Shown here: piece after piece, positions 9,906 through 20,438 of the stretch
Position numbering within the stretch: position 1 is the first letter of the stretch
How the letters are laid out: every line of letters starts with the position of its first letter
NCBI GenBank assembly: GCA_902545035.1
Contig: CACCEJ010000001.1
Location: 1 to 64,000, forward strand
Direction of reading: 5' to 3'
Origin: an uncultured Pelagibacteraceae bacterium
GTDB lineage: Bacteria; Pseudomonadota; Alphaproteobacteria; Pelagibacterales; Pelagibacteraceae
Length of the DNA: 64,000 bases
Translations under genes and position numbers: made by a program
The notes under the pieces: model-generated
Databases searched by the model: none
Told to the model about the DNA's origin: nothing
Seen by the model: only the letters and a program-made list of their open reading frames with translations

Positions 9906-11069
9906 CTATTTATTGAGTGCTGCAACCGCTTTATTCGCTGCATCCTCTAAAGTGTTTGCTTCAATATAATTTATCTTACTCTCTTTTAAAATTTTATTCC
10001 CTTTTTCAACATTTGTACCTGCCAATCTAATAACCAATGGAACATTAACTTCTATTTTTTTAAGAGCTTCTACTATTCCTTCTGCTACCCAATCACATCT
10101 GTTTATACCAGCAAAAATATTTACTAAAATTACTTTTACTTTTTTATCCATTGTAACTAACTTAAATGCTTTAACTATTTTTTCTGGAGTAGCACCACCA
10201 CCCACATCTAAAAAATTAGCAGGACTTCCACCAGCTAGTTTAATCATATCCATTGATGCCATTGCTAATCCAGCACCATTAATAATATTACCAATGTTCC
10301 CATCCAAACTCACATAATTTAATCCTCTATCAGATGCAAAAACTTCTTTTGAGTCTTCTTGTGTCTTATCTCTAAGTTCTGAAACTTGGTTTCTTCTAAA
10401 CATTGCGTTATTATCAAAACTCATTTTACAATCTAAAGCTAAAATTTGTTTTTGTTTTGAAATTACTAATGGATTGACTTCCACCATTGTAGCATCTAGT
10501 TCACTGAATGCTTTATAACATCCAATAATAGTTTCAGAGGCTCTTCTAATTAAATCAGGTTCAATTCCTAAACCAAATGCTAATTCTCTGGCTTGAAAAC
10601 TTTGCATTCCTACAGCAACTTCAATTTTTGATCTAATTATAGTTTCAGGTTTTTCTTTCGAAATTTCCTCAACACTCATACCACCTTCTGTTGATGCAAC
10701 CACCATAATGCTTTCTGAACTTCTATCAAAAACAAGACCAAGATATAGTTCTCGCTCTATATCTGTTGCTTCTTCAATATAAATTCTATTAACTATTTTA
10801 CCTTCGGGGCCTGTTTGATTTGTAACTAATTTTTTTCCTAACAATTTGTCTGTTGCTTGAGCAACTTCCAATGGACTATCACATACTATTATTCCACCAG
10901 CTTTTCCTCTAGCACCAGAGTGAATTTGTGCTTTTACTACCCATTTTGATCCACCAATTTCTCTAGCTTTATTCTCAGCATTCTCTGGGCTATAGACAAT
11001 TCCGCCTCTTGGAATCGTTACTCCAAAATCTGAAAGTATTTTTTTTGCTTGGTATTCGTGAATATCCAT
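9906..11069 (-). CDS. CoA ligase beta subunit; SucC family, MtkA (malate-CoA ligase)-like
   Basis: MDIHEYQAKKILSDFGV start; ATP-grasp IHSGARGKAGG; NIFAGINRCDWVAEGI rather than the usual SucC NIFGGI(M/V)xCDxIAxG. Confidence 0.85.
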   Translation of the reverse strand: MDIHEYQAKKILSDFGVTIPRGGIVYSPENAENKAREIGGSKWVVKAQIHSGARGKAGGIIVCDSPLEVAQATDKLLGKKLVTNQTGPEGKIVNRIYIEEATDIERELYLGLVFDRSSESIMVVASTEGGMSVEEISKEKPETIIRSKIEVAVGMQSFQARELAFGLGIEPDLIRRASETIIGCYKAFSELDATMVEVNPLVISKQKQILALDCKMSFDNNAMFRRNQVSELRDKTQEDSKEVFASDRGLNYVSLDGNIGNIINGAGLAMASMDMIKLAGGSPANFLDVGGGATPEKIVKAFKLVTMDKKVKVILVNIFAGINRCDWVAEGIVEALKKIEVNVPLVIRLAGTNVEKGNKILKESKINYIEANTLEDAANKAVAALNK

Positions 11070-11077
11070 AATTTTAT

Positions 11078-12016
11078 TTATTTATTATGGATTAACTTAT
11101 CGATGTTTACAATATTTTCAGCCATTCTAGCTGATGCAGCATCAATCATCCGTCCATCAAGCTGAGCAGCTCCTTTTCCTTCATTTGCAGCCTTTTCTAG
11201 TTCCTCTAGGATCCTTTTAGCCTTAGTAACCTCTGCTTCAGGTGGTGAGAAAACTTTATTTGCAAGCTCTATTTGAGATGGATGAATTGCCCATTTGCCT
11301 TCAATACCAATTGCAGCTCCTCTTTTAGCAGCAGCTGTATAGGCATCTGGATCATTAAAATCTCCAAATGGTCCATCAATTGCTCTTAAGCCATAAGCTC
11401 TGCAAGTCATTACTAATTCAGATAATCCATGGTGCCATTGATCACCAGGATAATTTTCATTAAGACCACCTATGACAGTTGTTCTTGCTCTTAAACTTGC
11501 AGCATAATCTGCAACACCAAAATGTAATGCCTCAAGCCTTTCACTAGAAGTTGCAATTTCTTTTATATTAGACATTCCCAAAGCTGTCTCAATTAAACAT
11601 TCAATTCCAATTTTATTTTTTAATTTTTTGTTTGTTTCAATCTGAGTTAATAAACAATCAACCATATAAACATCGCTTGCAGTACCAGCTTTTGGAACTA
11701 AAATTGTATCTACATTTTCTCCAGCTTGTTCAACTATTTCAATTAAATCAGAGTACATGTAATGTGTATCTAAACTATTTATTCTCACAGAAATAGTTTT
11801 GCCACTGCCTCTCCAATTCATTTCATTTAATGCTTTAATAACATTTGCTCTTGCAGAAATTTTATCATTAGGAGAAACTGCATCTTCAAGATCTAAAAAA
11901 ACATAATCTGCTGCTGAACTAAGTGCTTTCTCAAACATTTTAGGAGATGAACCTGGAACAGCCAATTCACTTCTTTGTAATCTTGATCTTGCAGGTTTAT
12001 AAAATTTATGGCTCAT
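11078..12016 (-). CDS. HpcH/HpaI (CitE-type) lyase; malyl-CoA lyase-like
   Basis: RLQRSELAVPGSSPKMFEKA...YVFLDLEDAVSPNDK...FGVADYAASLRARTTVIGG...GLRAIDGPFGDFNDPD...GFEGKWAIHPSQI-type motifs. Confidence 0.88.
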   Translation of the reverse strand: MSHKFYKPARSRLQRSELAVPGSSPKMFEKALSSAADYVFLDLEDAVSPNDKISARANVIKALNEMNWRGSGKTISVRINSLDTHYMYSDLIEIVEQAGENVDTILVPKAGTASDVYMVDCLLTQIETNKKLKNKIGIECLIETALGMSNIKEIATSSERLEALHFGVADYAASLRARTTVIGGLNENYPGDQWHHGLSELVMTCRAYGLRAIDGPFGDFNDPDAYTAAAKRGAAIGIEGKWAIHPSQIELANKVFSPPEAEVTKAKRILEELEKAANEGKGAAQLDGRMIDAASARMAENIVNIDKLIHNK

Positions 12017-12285
12017 TTTTTTCTTTTATCTAATTCACTCATTACATCTTCAATTTTTATATTATTTGCCTCAAGGTACATGGCTAAATGATAAAATACA
12101 TCAGCTGCTTCATGTATTTTATTTGAATCTTCCTCAACTGCCTCAATAAGTTCATCTATCTCCTCAAGCACTTTTGCTTTACTCAAAGATTTATCACTCA
12201 AAAGTTTATTAGTATACGAACCATCAACTGGTGAAGATTTTCTTTCTCTTGCAAGTTTAAATAGACTTTCTAGGGTATTTAGCAT
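12013..12285 (-). CDS. hisE: phosphoribosyl-ATP pyrophosphatase
   Basis: SSPVDGSYTNKLL...KVLEEIDELIEAV...HEAADVFYHLAMYL; downstream of hisF. Confidence 0.93.
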   Translation of the reverse strand: MLNTLESLFKLARERKSSPVDGSYTNKLLSDKSLSKAKVLEEIDELIEAVEEDSNKIHEAADVFYHLAMYLEANNIKIEDVMSELDKRKK

Positions 12286-12286
12286 C

Positions 12287-13042
12287 TCAAATCCTAACAG
12301 GTATACCTTTTGAGTCCAGATATTCTTTAGCTTCTTTCACAGAATATTTTCCGTAGTGAAATATGGATGCTGCTAAAACCGCGCTAGCGTTACCTAATTT
12401 GATGCCATCGACTAAATGATCAAGATCCCCAACCCCGCCTGATGCAATTGTGGGTATGTTTACCATAGATGAAATTTTAGCCATCAAATCTATGTCATAG
12501 CCTACCTGAGTACCATCTCTATCCATTGATGTAACAAGTAACTCACCTGCTCCACTCTCTTCCATCTTTTTTGCGAACTCTAAAGCATCAATTCTAGTAT
12601 TATTTCGTCCACCATGAGTAAAAACTTCCCATTTGTCTCCATTTTTCTTAGCATCAATTGCAACAACGATACATTGTGAACCAAATTTTTTTGAACTTTG
12701 AACTACAACATCAGCGTTTTGAACTGCAGCTGTATTAATTGAAACCTTGTCAGCCCCACAGTTTAAAAGTTTGCTAATATCTTCTACACTTCTAACTCCA
12801 CCGCCAACAGTTAAAGGTACAAAACATTTTTTTGAAGTATCTTTTACAACTTCATAAATTGTATCTCTATTTTCATTTGATGCTGTGATATCTAAAAAAC
12901 AAATTTCATCTGCACCACCATCACTATAAATTTTTGCTTGTTCAACAGGATCGCCCGCATCTTGAAGGTCAACAAAGTTTATACCTTTTACAACTCTTCC
13001 ATTTTTAACATCTAAACAAGGTATAATTCTATTTTTAAGCAT
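12287..13042 (-). CDS. hisF: imidazole glycerol phosphate synthase subunit HisF
   Basis: [36 protein letters not shown]. Confidence 0.98.
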   Translation of the reverse strand: MLKNRIIPCLDVKNGRVVKGINFVDLQDAGDPVEQAKIYSDGGADEICFLDITASNENRDTIYEVVKDTSKKCFVPLTVGGGVRSVEDISKLLNCGADKVSINTAAVQNADVVVQSSKKFGSQCIVVAIDAKKNGDKWEVFTHGGRNNTRIDALEFAKKMEESGAGELLVTSMDRDGTQVGYDIDLMAKISSMVNIPTIASGGVGDLDHLVDGIKLGNASAVLAASIFHYGKYSVKEAKEYLDSKGIPVRI

Positions 13043-13760
13043 CTACTTCTTTTGCAAGTTCATCTAATTTTATATCACCATCATATATAGCTTTACCAAC
13101 TATAATTCCTTCAATATTTTTATTTCCTAAATCCTTCGCTCTTTTAATATCATTAATTGAGGAAACTCCCCCAGAAATAATCACTGGGCAATTTGAATTA
13201 TTAGCTACATTTTCTGTTTCATCAAAGTTTGGGCTTAGCTTCATGCCATCTCTATTAATATCGGTATAAATTAATCTACTGACTCCATAATCATTTACAT
13301 ATTTTAAAAATTCTAAAGTTTTTAAATTAGAATTTTCTTTCCATCCAGATACAGACAGATAACCATCTTTAGCATCTAGACCTAAAGCAATCTTGTCTGG
13401 AAATTTTTGACAAGCTTCTTTTAAAAAATTTTTATTTTTTATTGCAGCACTTCCTAAAATTACTTTCTCAACTCCTGCATCAACATACTTTTGAATACTA
13501 TCAAAGTTTCTTACACCACCACCTATTTCAATTTTAACATCAAATTTCCCAACAATTTCCTCAATAATATCAATATTTACAGTTTCACCTGTTAATGCTC
13601 CATCAAGGTCGACAATGTGCAAGTTTCTAAATCCATGATCTTTATATTTACCTGCTTGATCAACTGGGGACATATCATATTCAGTTTTATTATTAAAGTC
13701 TCCTTTAACTAACCTCACGCACTTTTTATCTTTGATATCTATTGCAGGAAATATTTTCAT
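13035..13760 (-). CDS. hisA: phosphoribosylformimino-5-aminoimidazole carboxamide ribotide isomerase
   Basis: [22 protein letters not shown]. Confidence 0.97.
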   Translation of the reverse strand: MKIFPAIDIKDKKCVRLVKGDFNNKTEYDMSPVDQAGKYKDHGFRNLHIVDLDGALTGETVNIDIIEEIVGKFDVKIEIGGGVRNFDSIQKYVDAGVEKVILGSAAIKNKNFLKEACQKFPDKIALGLDAKDGYLSVSGWKENSNLKTLEFLKYVNDYGVSRLIYTDINRDGMKLSPNFDETENVANNSNCPVIISGGVSSINDIKRAKDLGNKNIEGIIVGKAIYDGDIKLDELAKEVDA

Positions 13761-14674
13761 TTTATATAGGATTTAGGGACCTCGAGAATAGAATTTGGTG
13801 TTAATTCTTTTTTATTTTTTCTGTAAGCATAAATTTTATACTTTTCAACTTTTTGGGAATTTAATTTTTTACACTCAATTTTACTTAATAGTTTTTCACA
13901 TTTTTTTTCTGAACGGACCCCGTCAAAAAAAGCAATTCTTTGAGGCATTTTGCTTTTGCCAAAAGTATTTTTATAACGTGAAATAAAGCTATTATATAAA
14001 CCGTATCTTAAATTTTGCTCTAATCCTTTCGTTGGATGGTTTGAAATACCTTTAAAGTCAACTTTAAGTTCACCATCAATCCAAACTTTCATAAAACCTT
14101 TTTTAGAATCTGGATGCCAATTTGTGTTGAATATAATTTGAGTCCAATTTCCAATAAACTCGTCGTTTTGTTTTAAAACTATCTGACTATCTCTGAAGGT
14201 GTCCCCATTTCTATTAAAAGTTAATCCAGCGTGAGTGTGCTTAAACATGACTAAAACTTTTGATGGCTTTAGTCTTTTCCATTGAATAAGGGACATGTTT
14301 GAAGGCGCAACAGAATTGTAATCCTTTGGTAAATAAATATAAAACTGATACCAACGTTCTACTTTAGATGGGTATTTTTTATAATAAAGTTCTGTTCTTT
14401 CTCTGTCATTTTTACAATCACTCCATTTTGGTTCATAACCACATTCTCCATCATTTAATTCAAACTTGATAGATTTTTCACCAACTATTGAAAAGTCAGA
14501 AATAGATACAGGATTTATTGCATGCTTAGCATTAAGCATATGAAATTCTTCTGGAATTGACCTGCCGTATTTATCTTCTTTTAACGCTTTTTTTACTTTG
14601 GAAAATTTAGTTTTTGAAAAAGCATTGTTTGTTAAAAATATTCCAATTAATAGTAACAATAAAAAATTTTTCAT
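13757..14674 (-). CDS. secreted polysaccharide-lyase-like protein (concanavalin-like fold) inside the his operon
   Basis: Signal peptide MKNFLLLLLIGIFLTNNAFS; KFELNDGECGY...RERTELYYKK...RWYQFYIYLPKDY...WIDGELKVDFKG; homologous to 21799..22797. Confidence 0.7.
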   Translation of the reverse strand: MKNFLLLLLIGIFLTNNAFSKTKFSKVKKALKEDKYGRSIPEEFHMLNAKHAINPVSISDFSIVGEKSIKFELNDGECGYEPKWSDCKNDRERTELYYKKYPSKVERWYQFYIYLPKDYNSVAPSNMSLIQWKRLKPSKVLVMFKHTHAGLTFNRNGDTFRDSQIVLKQNDEFIGNWTQIIFNTNWHPDSKKGFMKVWIDGELKVDFKGISNHPTKGLEQNLRYGLYNSFISRYKNTFGKSKMPQRIAFFDGVRSEKKCEKLLSKIECKKLNSQKVEKYKIYAYRKNKKELTPNSILEVPKSYIK

Positions 14675-15297
14675 AAATTTATAAAATTATCAATTATTTT
14701 AAGTCCAATTTTATCACTCTTTTCTGGGTGAAATTGAGTACCAAAGATATTTTGTTTTTCAGCAGCACAAACTACATTTGTTGAGTAATCAGTTGTTGCT
14801 GAAATTACAGATTTATCCTCAGGTACAAATTCATAACTGTGAACAAAGTACATGTGAGATTTATTTTCGATATTTTTAAAAATCTTACTTTCTTTCTTAA
14901 TATTAATTTCATTCCAACCAATGTGTGGAAGCTTGAATTTACCGCCTTGGTTATCAATTTTAGACACTTTGCCTGAGATCCATCCTAAACCTTTAGTCTC
15001 ATTTTCCTCATAGCCGATATCAGCAAACATTTGAAGCCCAACACAAATTCCAAGAAGTGGTTTTTTACTTTCTAATGCAAATTCATTGAGAGTATCTATC
15101 AAACCATTAATATTCTTAAGCCCATCAATGCAGCTTTTAAAAGATCCTTGTCCTGGTAATACAACTTTATCGCTAGCTTTTATGGTCGTAAGATCTGATG
15201 TAACTGCAATATTTACTTTGTCTTTTGCAACTTCTTTAAACGAATTTATTACAGAACTTATATTGCCTGAATTGTAGTCAACAATTGTGACATTCAT
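14671..15297 (-). CDS. hisH: imidazole glycerol phosphate synthase glutaminase HisH
   Basis: VTIVDYNSGNISSVINSF; GICVGLQMFAD; GTQFHPEKS. Confidence 0.97.
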   Translation of the reverse strand: MNVTIVDYNSGNISSVINSFKEVAKDKVNIAVTSDLTTIKASDKVVLPGQGSFKSCIDGLKNINGLIDTLNEFALESKKPLLGICVGLQMFADIGYEENETKGLGWISGKVSKIDNQGGKFKLPHIGWNEINIKKESKIFKNIENKSHMYFVHSYEFVPEDKSVISATTDYSTNVVCAAEKQNIFGTQFHPEKSDKIGLKIIDNFINL

Positions 15298-15302
15298 TAA
15301 AT

Positions 15303-15893
15303 TTATAAAGAACCTTTTGTAGAAGGTATTGTAGTTTTATTTCTTGGATCCATTTCTAAAGCAGCTCTTAATGATCTAGCTAATCCTTTGAAGCAGGACT
15401 CGATAATGTGGTGACTGTTATCGCCATAAATGTTTTCAACGTGCAAAGTAATTCCTGCAGCTTGTGAAAAAGCTTGGAACCATTCTTTAAATAGTTCCGT
15501 GTCCATCTCACCTAATTTTTCTACTTTCAGTTTTACTTTCCAAATTAAATAAGGTCTGTTTGATACATCAATTGCGACTCTAGTTAATGTTTCATCCATC
15601 GGAATCATCGCATGTGCATATCTTTTTATACCAACAAATTTTTTAGATGCTTTTTTTAAACATTCACCAATTGCAATTCCTGTATCTTCAGTTGTGTGGT
15701 GAAGATCAATGTGCGTATCACCTTTAGCTTTAATATTCATATCCATTGATGAGTGTTTGGATAATTGCTCAAGCATGTGATCTAAAAAACCTATACCTGT
15801 GTCAACTTTATACTTACCCTTACCATCAATATTTAAATCAACACTGATGTTGGTCTCTTTTGTTTTTCTACTTATTTTGGCTTTACGTTTCAT
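15303..15893 (-). CDS. hisB: imidazoleglycerol-phosphate dehydratase
   Basis: [55 protein letters not shown]. Confidence 0.98.
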   Translation of the reverse strand: MKRKAKISRKTKETNISVDLNIDGKGKYKVDTGIGFLDHMLEQLSKHSSMDMNIKAKGDTHIDLHHTTEDTGIAIGECLKKASKKFVGIKRYAHAMIPMDETLTRVAIDVSNRPYLIWKVKLKVEKLGEMDTELFKEWFQAFSQAAGITLHVENIYGDNSHHIIESCFKGLARSLRAALEMDPRNKTTIPSTKGSL

Positions 15894-15984
15894 AATCTGA
15901 AAAAGGTATATATCTATTATTCAATTATGGCAATAATTCTAGCCTTGGTCTTGAACTATTAGATTTAGTATCCATCTATATCCC

Positions 15985-16500
15985 ATGACAACAATAGTAT
16001 TAGTTAGAAAAAACAATGAAGTAGTAGTTGCTGGTGATGGCCAAGTTAGTATGGGAAACACTGTTATTAAGAAAACTGCTAACAAAGTCCGTAAGATTGA
16101 GAAAAGAAATGTGATCGCAGGATTTGCTGGATCTACAGCAGACGCACTAACATTATTTGAAAGATTAGAGTCCAAGCTAGAGAAACATGCTGGAAATTTG
16201 GCAAGAGCAGCTGTTGAATTGGCTAAAGATTGGCGAACCGATAAATATTTAAGAAGATTAGAAGCTCTTATGGCTGTTGGTGATAAGGAAAATAGTTTCA
16301 TTATTTCAGGAACTGGCGATGTTTTAGAACCTGAGGGAGACGTCATTGGGATAGGATCTGGTGGAAATTATGCACTAGCTTCAGCTAAAGTATTAATGGA
16401 TACTGATTTATCCGCAGAAGAAATTGCAAAAAAAGCAATACAAGTTGCATCTGAAATATGTGTATTTACAAATGATAATTTAAATATTGAGAAAATTTAA
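15985..16500 (+). CDS. hslV: ATP-dependent protease subunit HslV
   Basis: [24 protein letters not shown] catalytic N-terminal Thr; followed by hslU. Confidence 0.97.
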   Translation: MTTIVLVRKNNEVVVAGDGQVSMGNTVIKKTANKVRKIEKRNVIAGFAGSTADALTLFERLESKLEKHAGNLARAAVELAKDWRTDKYLRRLEALMAVGDKENSFIISGTGDVLEPEGDVIGIGSGGNYALASAKVLMDTDLSAEEIAKKAIQVASEICVFTNDNLNIEKI

Positions 16501-16501
16501 C

Positions 16502-17872
16502 ATGGAAAAATCAAACGTAACGACTCTTCCAAATACTAAAGTAAAAAAAGAAAATAGTAGCATTCAGAATTCATTATCTCCAAGAGAAATAGTTTCAGAA
16601 TTGGATAGATTTGTTGTTGGACAAAATAATGCAAAAAGAGCCGTTGCAATTGCTTTGAGAAATAGATGGAGAAGACAGGCTTTGGAAGGAGATATGAAAG
16701 ATGAAGTTCTTCCAAAAAATATTTTAATGATGGGACCAACTGGTGTTGGTAAAACAGAAATATCTAGAAGGTTATCGAAACTGGCTGAAGCACCATTTGT
16801 AAAAGTTGAAGCTACAAGATTTACTGAAGTAGGTTACGTTGGAAGAGACGTTGAACAAATAATTAGAGATCTTTTAGAAATTGCTATCGCAATGGAAAAA
16901 GTAAAGAAAAGAAAAGAAGTTCACGCAAAAGCACAAAAGTTAGCAGAAGACAGGGTGCTCGACGCAATTGTTGGAAATAAAGCAAGTGTTGCAACAAGAG
17001 AAAGTTTTAGAAAAAGATTAAGAGATGGCGATTTAGATGATAATGAAATAGAAATTGCTGTTACTGAAGGTGGTGGTGGAATGCCATCATTTGAAATTCC
17101 TGGAATGCCTGGAGCAAATGTTGGAATGATAAATATTTCTGACATGCTTGGAAAATCAATGGGCCAAAAACCTAAGAAGAAAAAAATGTCAGTTAAAGAG
17201 TCTCATGAAATATTACTTAATGAAGAGGCAGATAAATTAATAGAACAAGACAAAATTATAAAATCTGCAAAAAATACAACTGAGAACAATGGAATCGTAT
17301 TTTTAGACGAAATAGATAAGATATCAGCTAGAACCGATAGAGTTGGTGGAGACGTATCAAGGGAAGGTGTTCAAAGAGACTTACTTCCACTTATTGAAGG
17401 AACAACAGTAAGTACTAAATATGGCCCGATTAAAACTGACCACATATTATTTATTGCTTCTGGTGCGTTCCAATTAGCAAAACCATCAGATCTTTTGCCT
17501 GAGCTTCAAGGAAGACTACCAATAAGAGTTGAGCTAGATGCATTGAATAGTGAGGATTTTAAGCGAATTTTAAAAGAGCCAGACAATAGTTTGATTAAAC
17601 AGTACAAAGCATTACTTAAAACTGAAAATGTTGATTTAGAATTTACTGAGGATGGAATTGATACAATTGCGACAATAGCAAGTGAAGTAAATACTACTGT
17701 CGAAAATATTGGGGCTAGAAGACTGCACACTATTATTGAAAGAGTTTTAGATGAAATTAGTTTTACAGCAACGGACCGAGCTGGAGAAACAATCAGTATA
17801 GACTCGGAATATATTAAGAAAAATATTGGTGAACTAGTTAAAGACGCTGATCTTTCAAAATTTATATTGTAA
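16502..17872 (+). CDS. hslU: HslU ATPase subunit
   Basis: [35 protein letters not shown]; Walker [14 protein letters not shown]; start set at ATG 16502. Confidence 0.98.
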   Translation: MEKSNVTTLPNTKVKKENSSIQNSLSPREIVSELDRFVVGQNNAKRAVAIALRNRWRRQALEGDMKDEVLPKNILMMGPTGVGKTEISRRLSKLAEAPFVKVEATRFTEVGYVGRDVEQIIRDLLEIAIAMEKVKKRKEVHAKAQKLAEDRVLDAIVGNKASVATRESFRKRLRDGDLDDNEIEIAVTEGGGGMPSFEIPGMPGANVGMINISDMLGKSMGQKPKKKKMSVKESHEILLNEEADKLIEQDKIIKSAKNTTENNGIVFLDEIDKISARTDRVGGDVSREGVQRDLLPLIEGTTVSTKYGPIKTDHILFIASGAFQLAKPSDLLPELQGRLPIRVELDALNSEDFKRILKEPDNSLIKQYKALLKTENVDLEFTEDGIDTIATIASEVNTTVENIGARRLHTIIERVLDEISFTATDRAGETISIDSEYIKKNIGELVKDADLSKFIL

Positions 17873-17878
17873 TTTAAA

Positions 17879-18295
17879 TTACTTTTTTTTCCTTAAGAGA
17901 ATATCAAAATTTCCTACAGAAGGATTTTCAACAGCCTCAAAATCAATACCTATAATTTTACTCATCAGTTGATTATTGCCTTTAATAAAATGAGGTACTG
18001 AAAACTTTAAAATACTTAGGTTATTAGATTGATATGGATCATTTAAGTTTTTTGATCTTAATCCCTTGCCAGTAATTACATTAATTTTATTAACACCATT
18101 TGCATAACATTCTTCTATATAAGAAGTCATCTTTTGGTTAGCCTCTTCTAAAGTAAAACCATGTAAATCAATAGATTTTTCGATATATCGCTTGGGGGAT
18201 GTAAAAATTTTTTGATCTTTATTTTCTAATTTGTCAGAACTATTTAGAAAATTTTGCCAGTCTTGTTTATCTTTATCTGATATTTTTTTAATCAA
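17879..18295 (-). CDS. Smr domain protein
   Basis: IDLHGFTLEEANQKMTSYIEECYANGVNKINVITGKGLRS. Confidence 0.92.
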   Translation of the reverse strand: MIKKISDKDKQDWQNFLNSSDKLENKDQKIFTSPKRYIEKSIDLHGFTLEEANQKMTSYIEECYANGVNKINVITGKGLRSKNLNDPYQSNNLSILKFSVPHFIKGNNQLMSKIIGIDFEAVENPSVGNFDILLRKKK

Positions 18296-18883
18296 CTAAG
18301 CTTGAGTGTCTACTATTAACCAATTAGGATTTTTTGAAGTACTATCTTTTGTAAATTTCCAAGTATCAAGTACTTTTTTAACTTTTTGAGCATCACCAGA
18401 AATTACTTTATTATCTTTATCTTTAATACAAGATATAATTTCACTTACAAATTCAACACTTACTTCAAGCATATTTTTATTTTGGTTATGATCTTTTATT
18501 TCAGCTGAACTTATTCCTATAAATGTAGTTTCTGAAGTAACATTTCTAGCCTTCTTATCTTTTATAGCTTCATCAAATTGATCATAAACATTTTTTGCTA
18601 AAAGGTTTTTTATAGATTTCAGATCCCCCTTTGAAAAGCTGGTTATTATACTTTCATAAGCTATTTTTGCGCCATTTAGAAAATCTTTCTTTGCTGCTTC
18701 ATCAAAAGTCTCAGCATTTAGAATGGGAGAATTTTTTGTCTCGGGTACTTCGTGGGGAAAACTAGAGTTAATATTTTCCTCAAAACCAGTTTTTTTTCCT
18801 AGAATTCCTCTTAGTCTTAGGAAAATAAAGCCAGCTATCATTGCTAATAATATTATATCGATATATTCGAAGCTATAACTCAT
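18296..18883 (-). CDS. Tim44-like domain protein
   Basis: N-terminal TM (YIDIILLAMIAGFIFLRLRGILGKKTG) and Tim44-like region (KDFLNGAKIAYESIITSFSKGDLKSIKNLL); start trimmed to MSYSFEYIDI. Confidence 0.9.
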   Translation of the reverse strand: MSYSFEYIDIILLAMIAGFIFLRLRGILGKKTGFEENINSSFPHEVPETKNSPILNAETFDEAAKKDFLNGAKIAYESIITSFSKGDLKSIKNLLAKNVYDQFDEAIKDKKARNVTSETTFIGISSAEIKDHNQNKNMLEVSVEFVSEIISCIKDKDNKVISGDAQKVKKVLDTWKFTKDSTSKNPNWLIVDTQA

Positions 18884-18941
18884 AAATAGATAATATTTAC
18901 TATGTTGATTAATTTCAACCGGCAATTTACATTATAGACAA

Positions 18942-19364
18942 ATGAACACAGCAATAATTCTAATTTTAGGGATCCCTCTCATTGAAATCTATTTATTCAT
19001 TAAAGTTGGCTCACAAATTGGAGCTTTAAACACGATATTGTTAATAATTACAACTGCAGTTGTTGGTATTTGGTATGCAAGATATGAAGGTTTTAATACC
19101 TTACGATCTGGCATGTCTCAATTGGTCAAAAATGAAGTTCCACTATATGAAATAGTTTCTGGAGCAGCAATTACATTTGCAGCTTTACTTTTAATTATCC
19201 CTGGTTTCGCAACAGACATTATTGGGATACTGCTAATCTTTCCAATAACAAGGAGAATAATACTTAATAAATACTCAAAAAAATACCCATCAAAGAAAAA
19301 AACTGAAGAAAAAAATTTCATAGAAGGCGAATATGAGGATATAGAAGATAAAGATGGAAGATAA
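18942..19364 (+). CDS. fxsA: FxsA family membrane protein
   Basis: GIPLIEIYLFIKVGSQIGALNTILLIITTAVVG...AALLLIIPGFATDIIG. Confidence 0.93.
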   Translation: MNTAIILILGIPLIEIYLFIKVGSQIGALNTILLIITTAVVGIWYARYEGFNTLRSGMSQLVKNEVPLYEIVSGAAITFAALLLIIPGFATDIIGILLIFPITRRIILNKYSKKYPSKKKTEEKNFIEGEYEDIEDKDGR

Positions 19365-19776
19365 ATACAAAATAATATTAAGTTATATTCAAGATTTGTC
19401 AGTTGAAATACCAAGTCCTGAAGCTTTAATTACAATTAGAAACACTATTCCAGAGTATCAGGTAAAAGTTGATTTAAAATCAAAACCTTTAAAGAGAAAA
19501 ATGATAGAAGTTTTAACAACATTAACTTACGAAAACCCAAATCAAAAAAAAGAGAGAGGATTTTTTCAGATAAAATATGCAACTGCTATTGAAATCACAG
19601 ATGTTCAAATTAAAAAAGAAGAACTGGAAAAGATAGTATTGTGTGACCTGCAAACAAAGATTTATCCAGAATTAGAGGACAAATTTTTAACTATACTTAG
19701 ACAATCAGGACTTCCTGATCTCAAATTTGGTTCAAAGATAGATTTTGAGAAACTTTACAAAAAAAGATTAAGCTAA
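19354..19776 (+). CDS. secB: SecB-like protein-export chaperone
   Basis: Divergent SecB fold pattern and the conserved neighbourhood fxsA-secB / dnaQ. Confidence 0.7.
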   Translation: MEDKYKIILSYIQDLSVEIPSPEALITIRNTIPEYQVKVDLKSKPLKRKMIEVLTTLTYENPNQKKERGFFQIKYATAIEITDVQIKKEELEKIVLCDLQTKIYPELEDKFLTILRQSGLPDLKFGSKIDFEKLYKKRLS

Positions 19777-20438
19777 AAATAATTTTTCTTTAAATTTTTT
19801 TTTAAAAAGTCTTTATGATCAGATAATTCTTTTTCTGTTGGTAAAATTACTTTTTTATAATAATCACCCTTATTTTGAAAAGAAGAAATTTTATTAATAT
19901 CATTATCTACTAAATCTAATGTAGGTTCTTTTTGGTCAATTAAGTTAATATATACTTTAGCAAGTAATTCACAGTCAATAAGAGCTGTGTGTTTCTCTCT
20001 TCTAGAATTGTCAATTCTAAATCTTTTACATAAAGCATCTAGACTTATACCAGAACCTGGAAATTTGTTTCTAGCCAACTCTAATGTGTCTATGACGTTT
20101 AAATTGTTAATTTTTTGTTTTCCAATCAAATTTAATTCATTATTTAAATGTCCAATATCAAACTCAGCATTGTGAATTATTATTTTTTTATTCTCTATAA
20201 ATTTTAAAAAATCATCAGCAATTTCAAAAAATTTTTGCTTAGTTGATAAAAATTCATCAGAATATCCATGAACTTCAAAAGCTTTCTCCGATACTTTTCT
20301 CTCTGGATTTAAATAAACATGAAATATATTTTTTGTTGGAACTAAATTATCTAACTCTATACATCCAATTTCAACAATTCTGTGACCGTCTTTTACAGAT
20401 AAGCCTGTCGTTTCGGTATCAAGAACTATTTTTTTCAT
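19773..20438 (-). CDS. dnaQ: DNA polymerase III epsilon subunit
   Basis: KKIVLDTETTGLSVKDGHRIVEIGCIEL; HNAEFDIGHLN. Confidence 0.95.
   Translation of the reverse strand: MKKIVLDTETTGLSVKDGHRIVEIGCIELDNLVPTKNIFHVYLNPERKVSEKAFEVHGYSDEFLSTKQKFFEIADDFLKFIENKKIIIHNAEFDIGHLNNELNLIGKQKINNLNVIDTLELARNKFPGSGISLDALCKRFRIDNSRREKHTALIDCELLAKVYINLIDQKEPTLDLVDNDINKISSFQNKGDYYKKVILPTEKELSDHKDFLKKNLKKNYF

Noticed and set aside
15939-16346. 135-aa minus-strand ORF opposite hslV
   Set aside because: Antisense to a clear hslV CDS; low-complexity Ser/Leu composition typical of shadow ORFs
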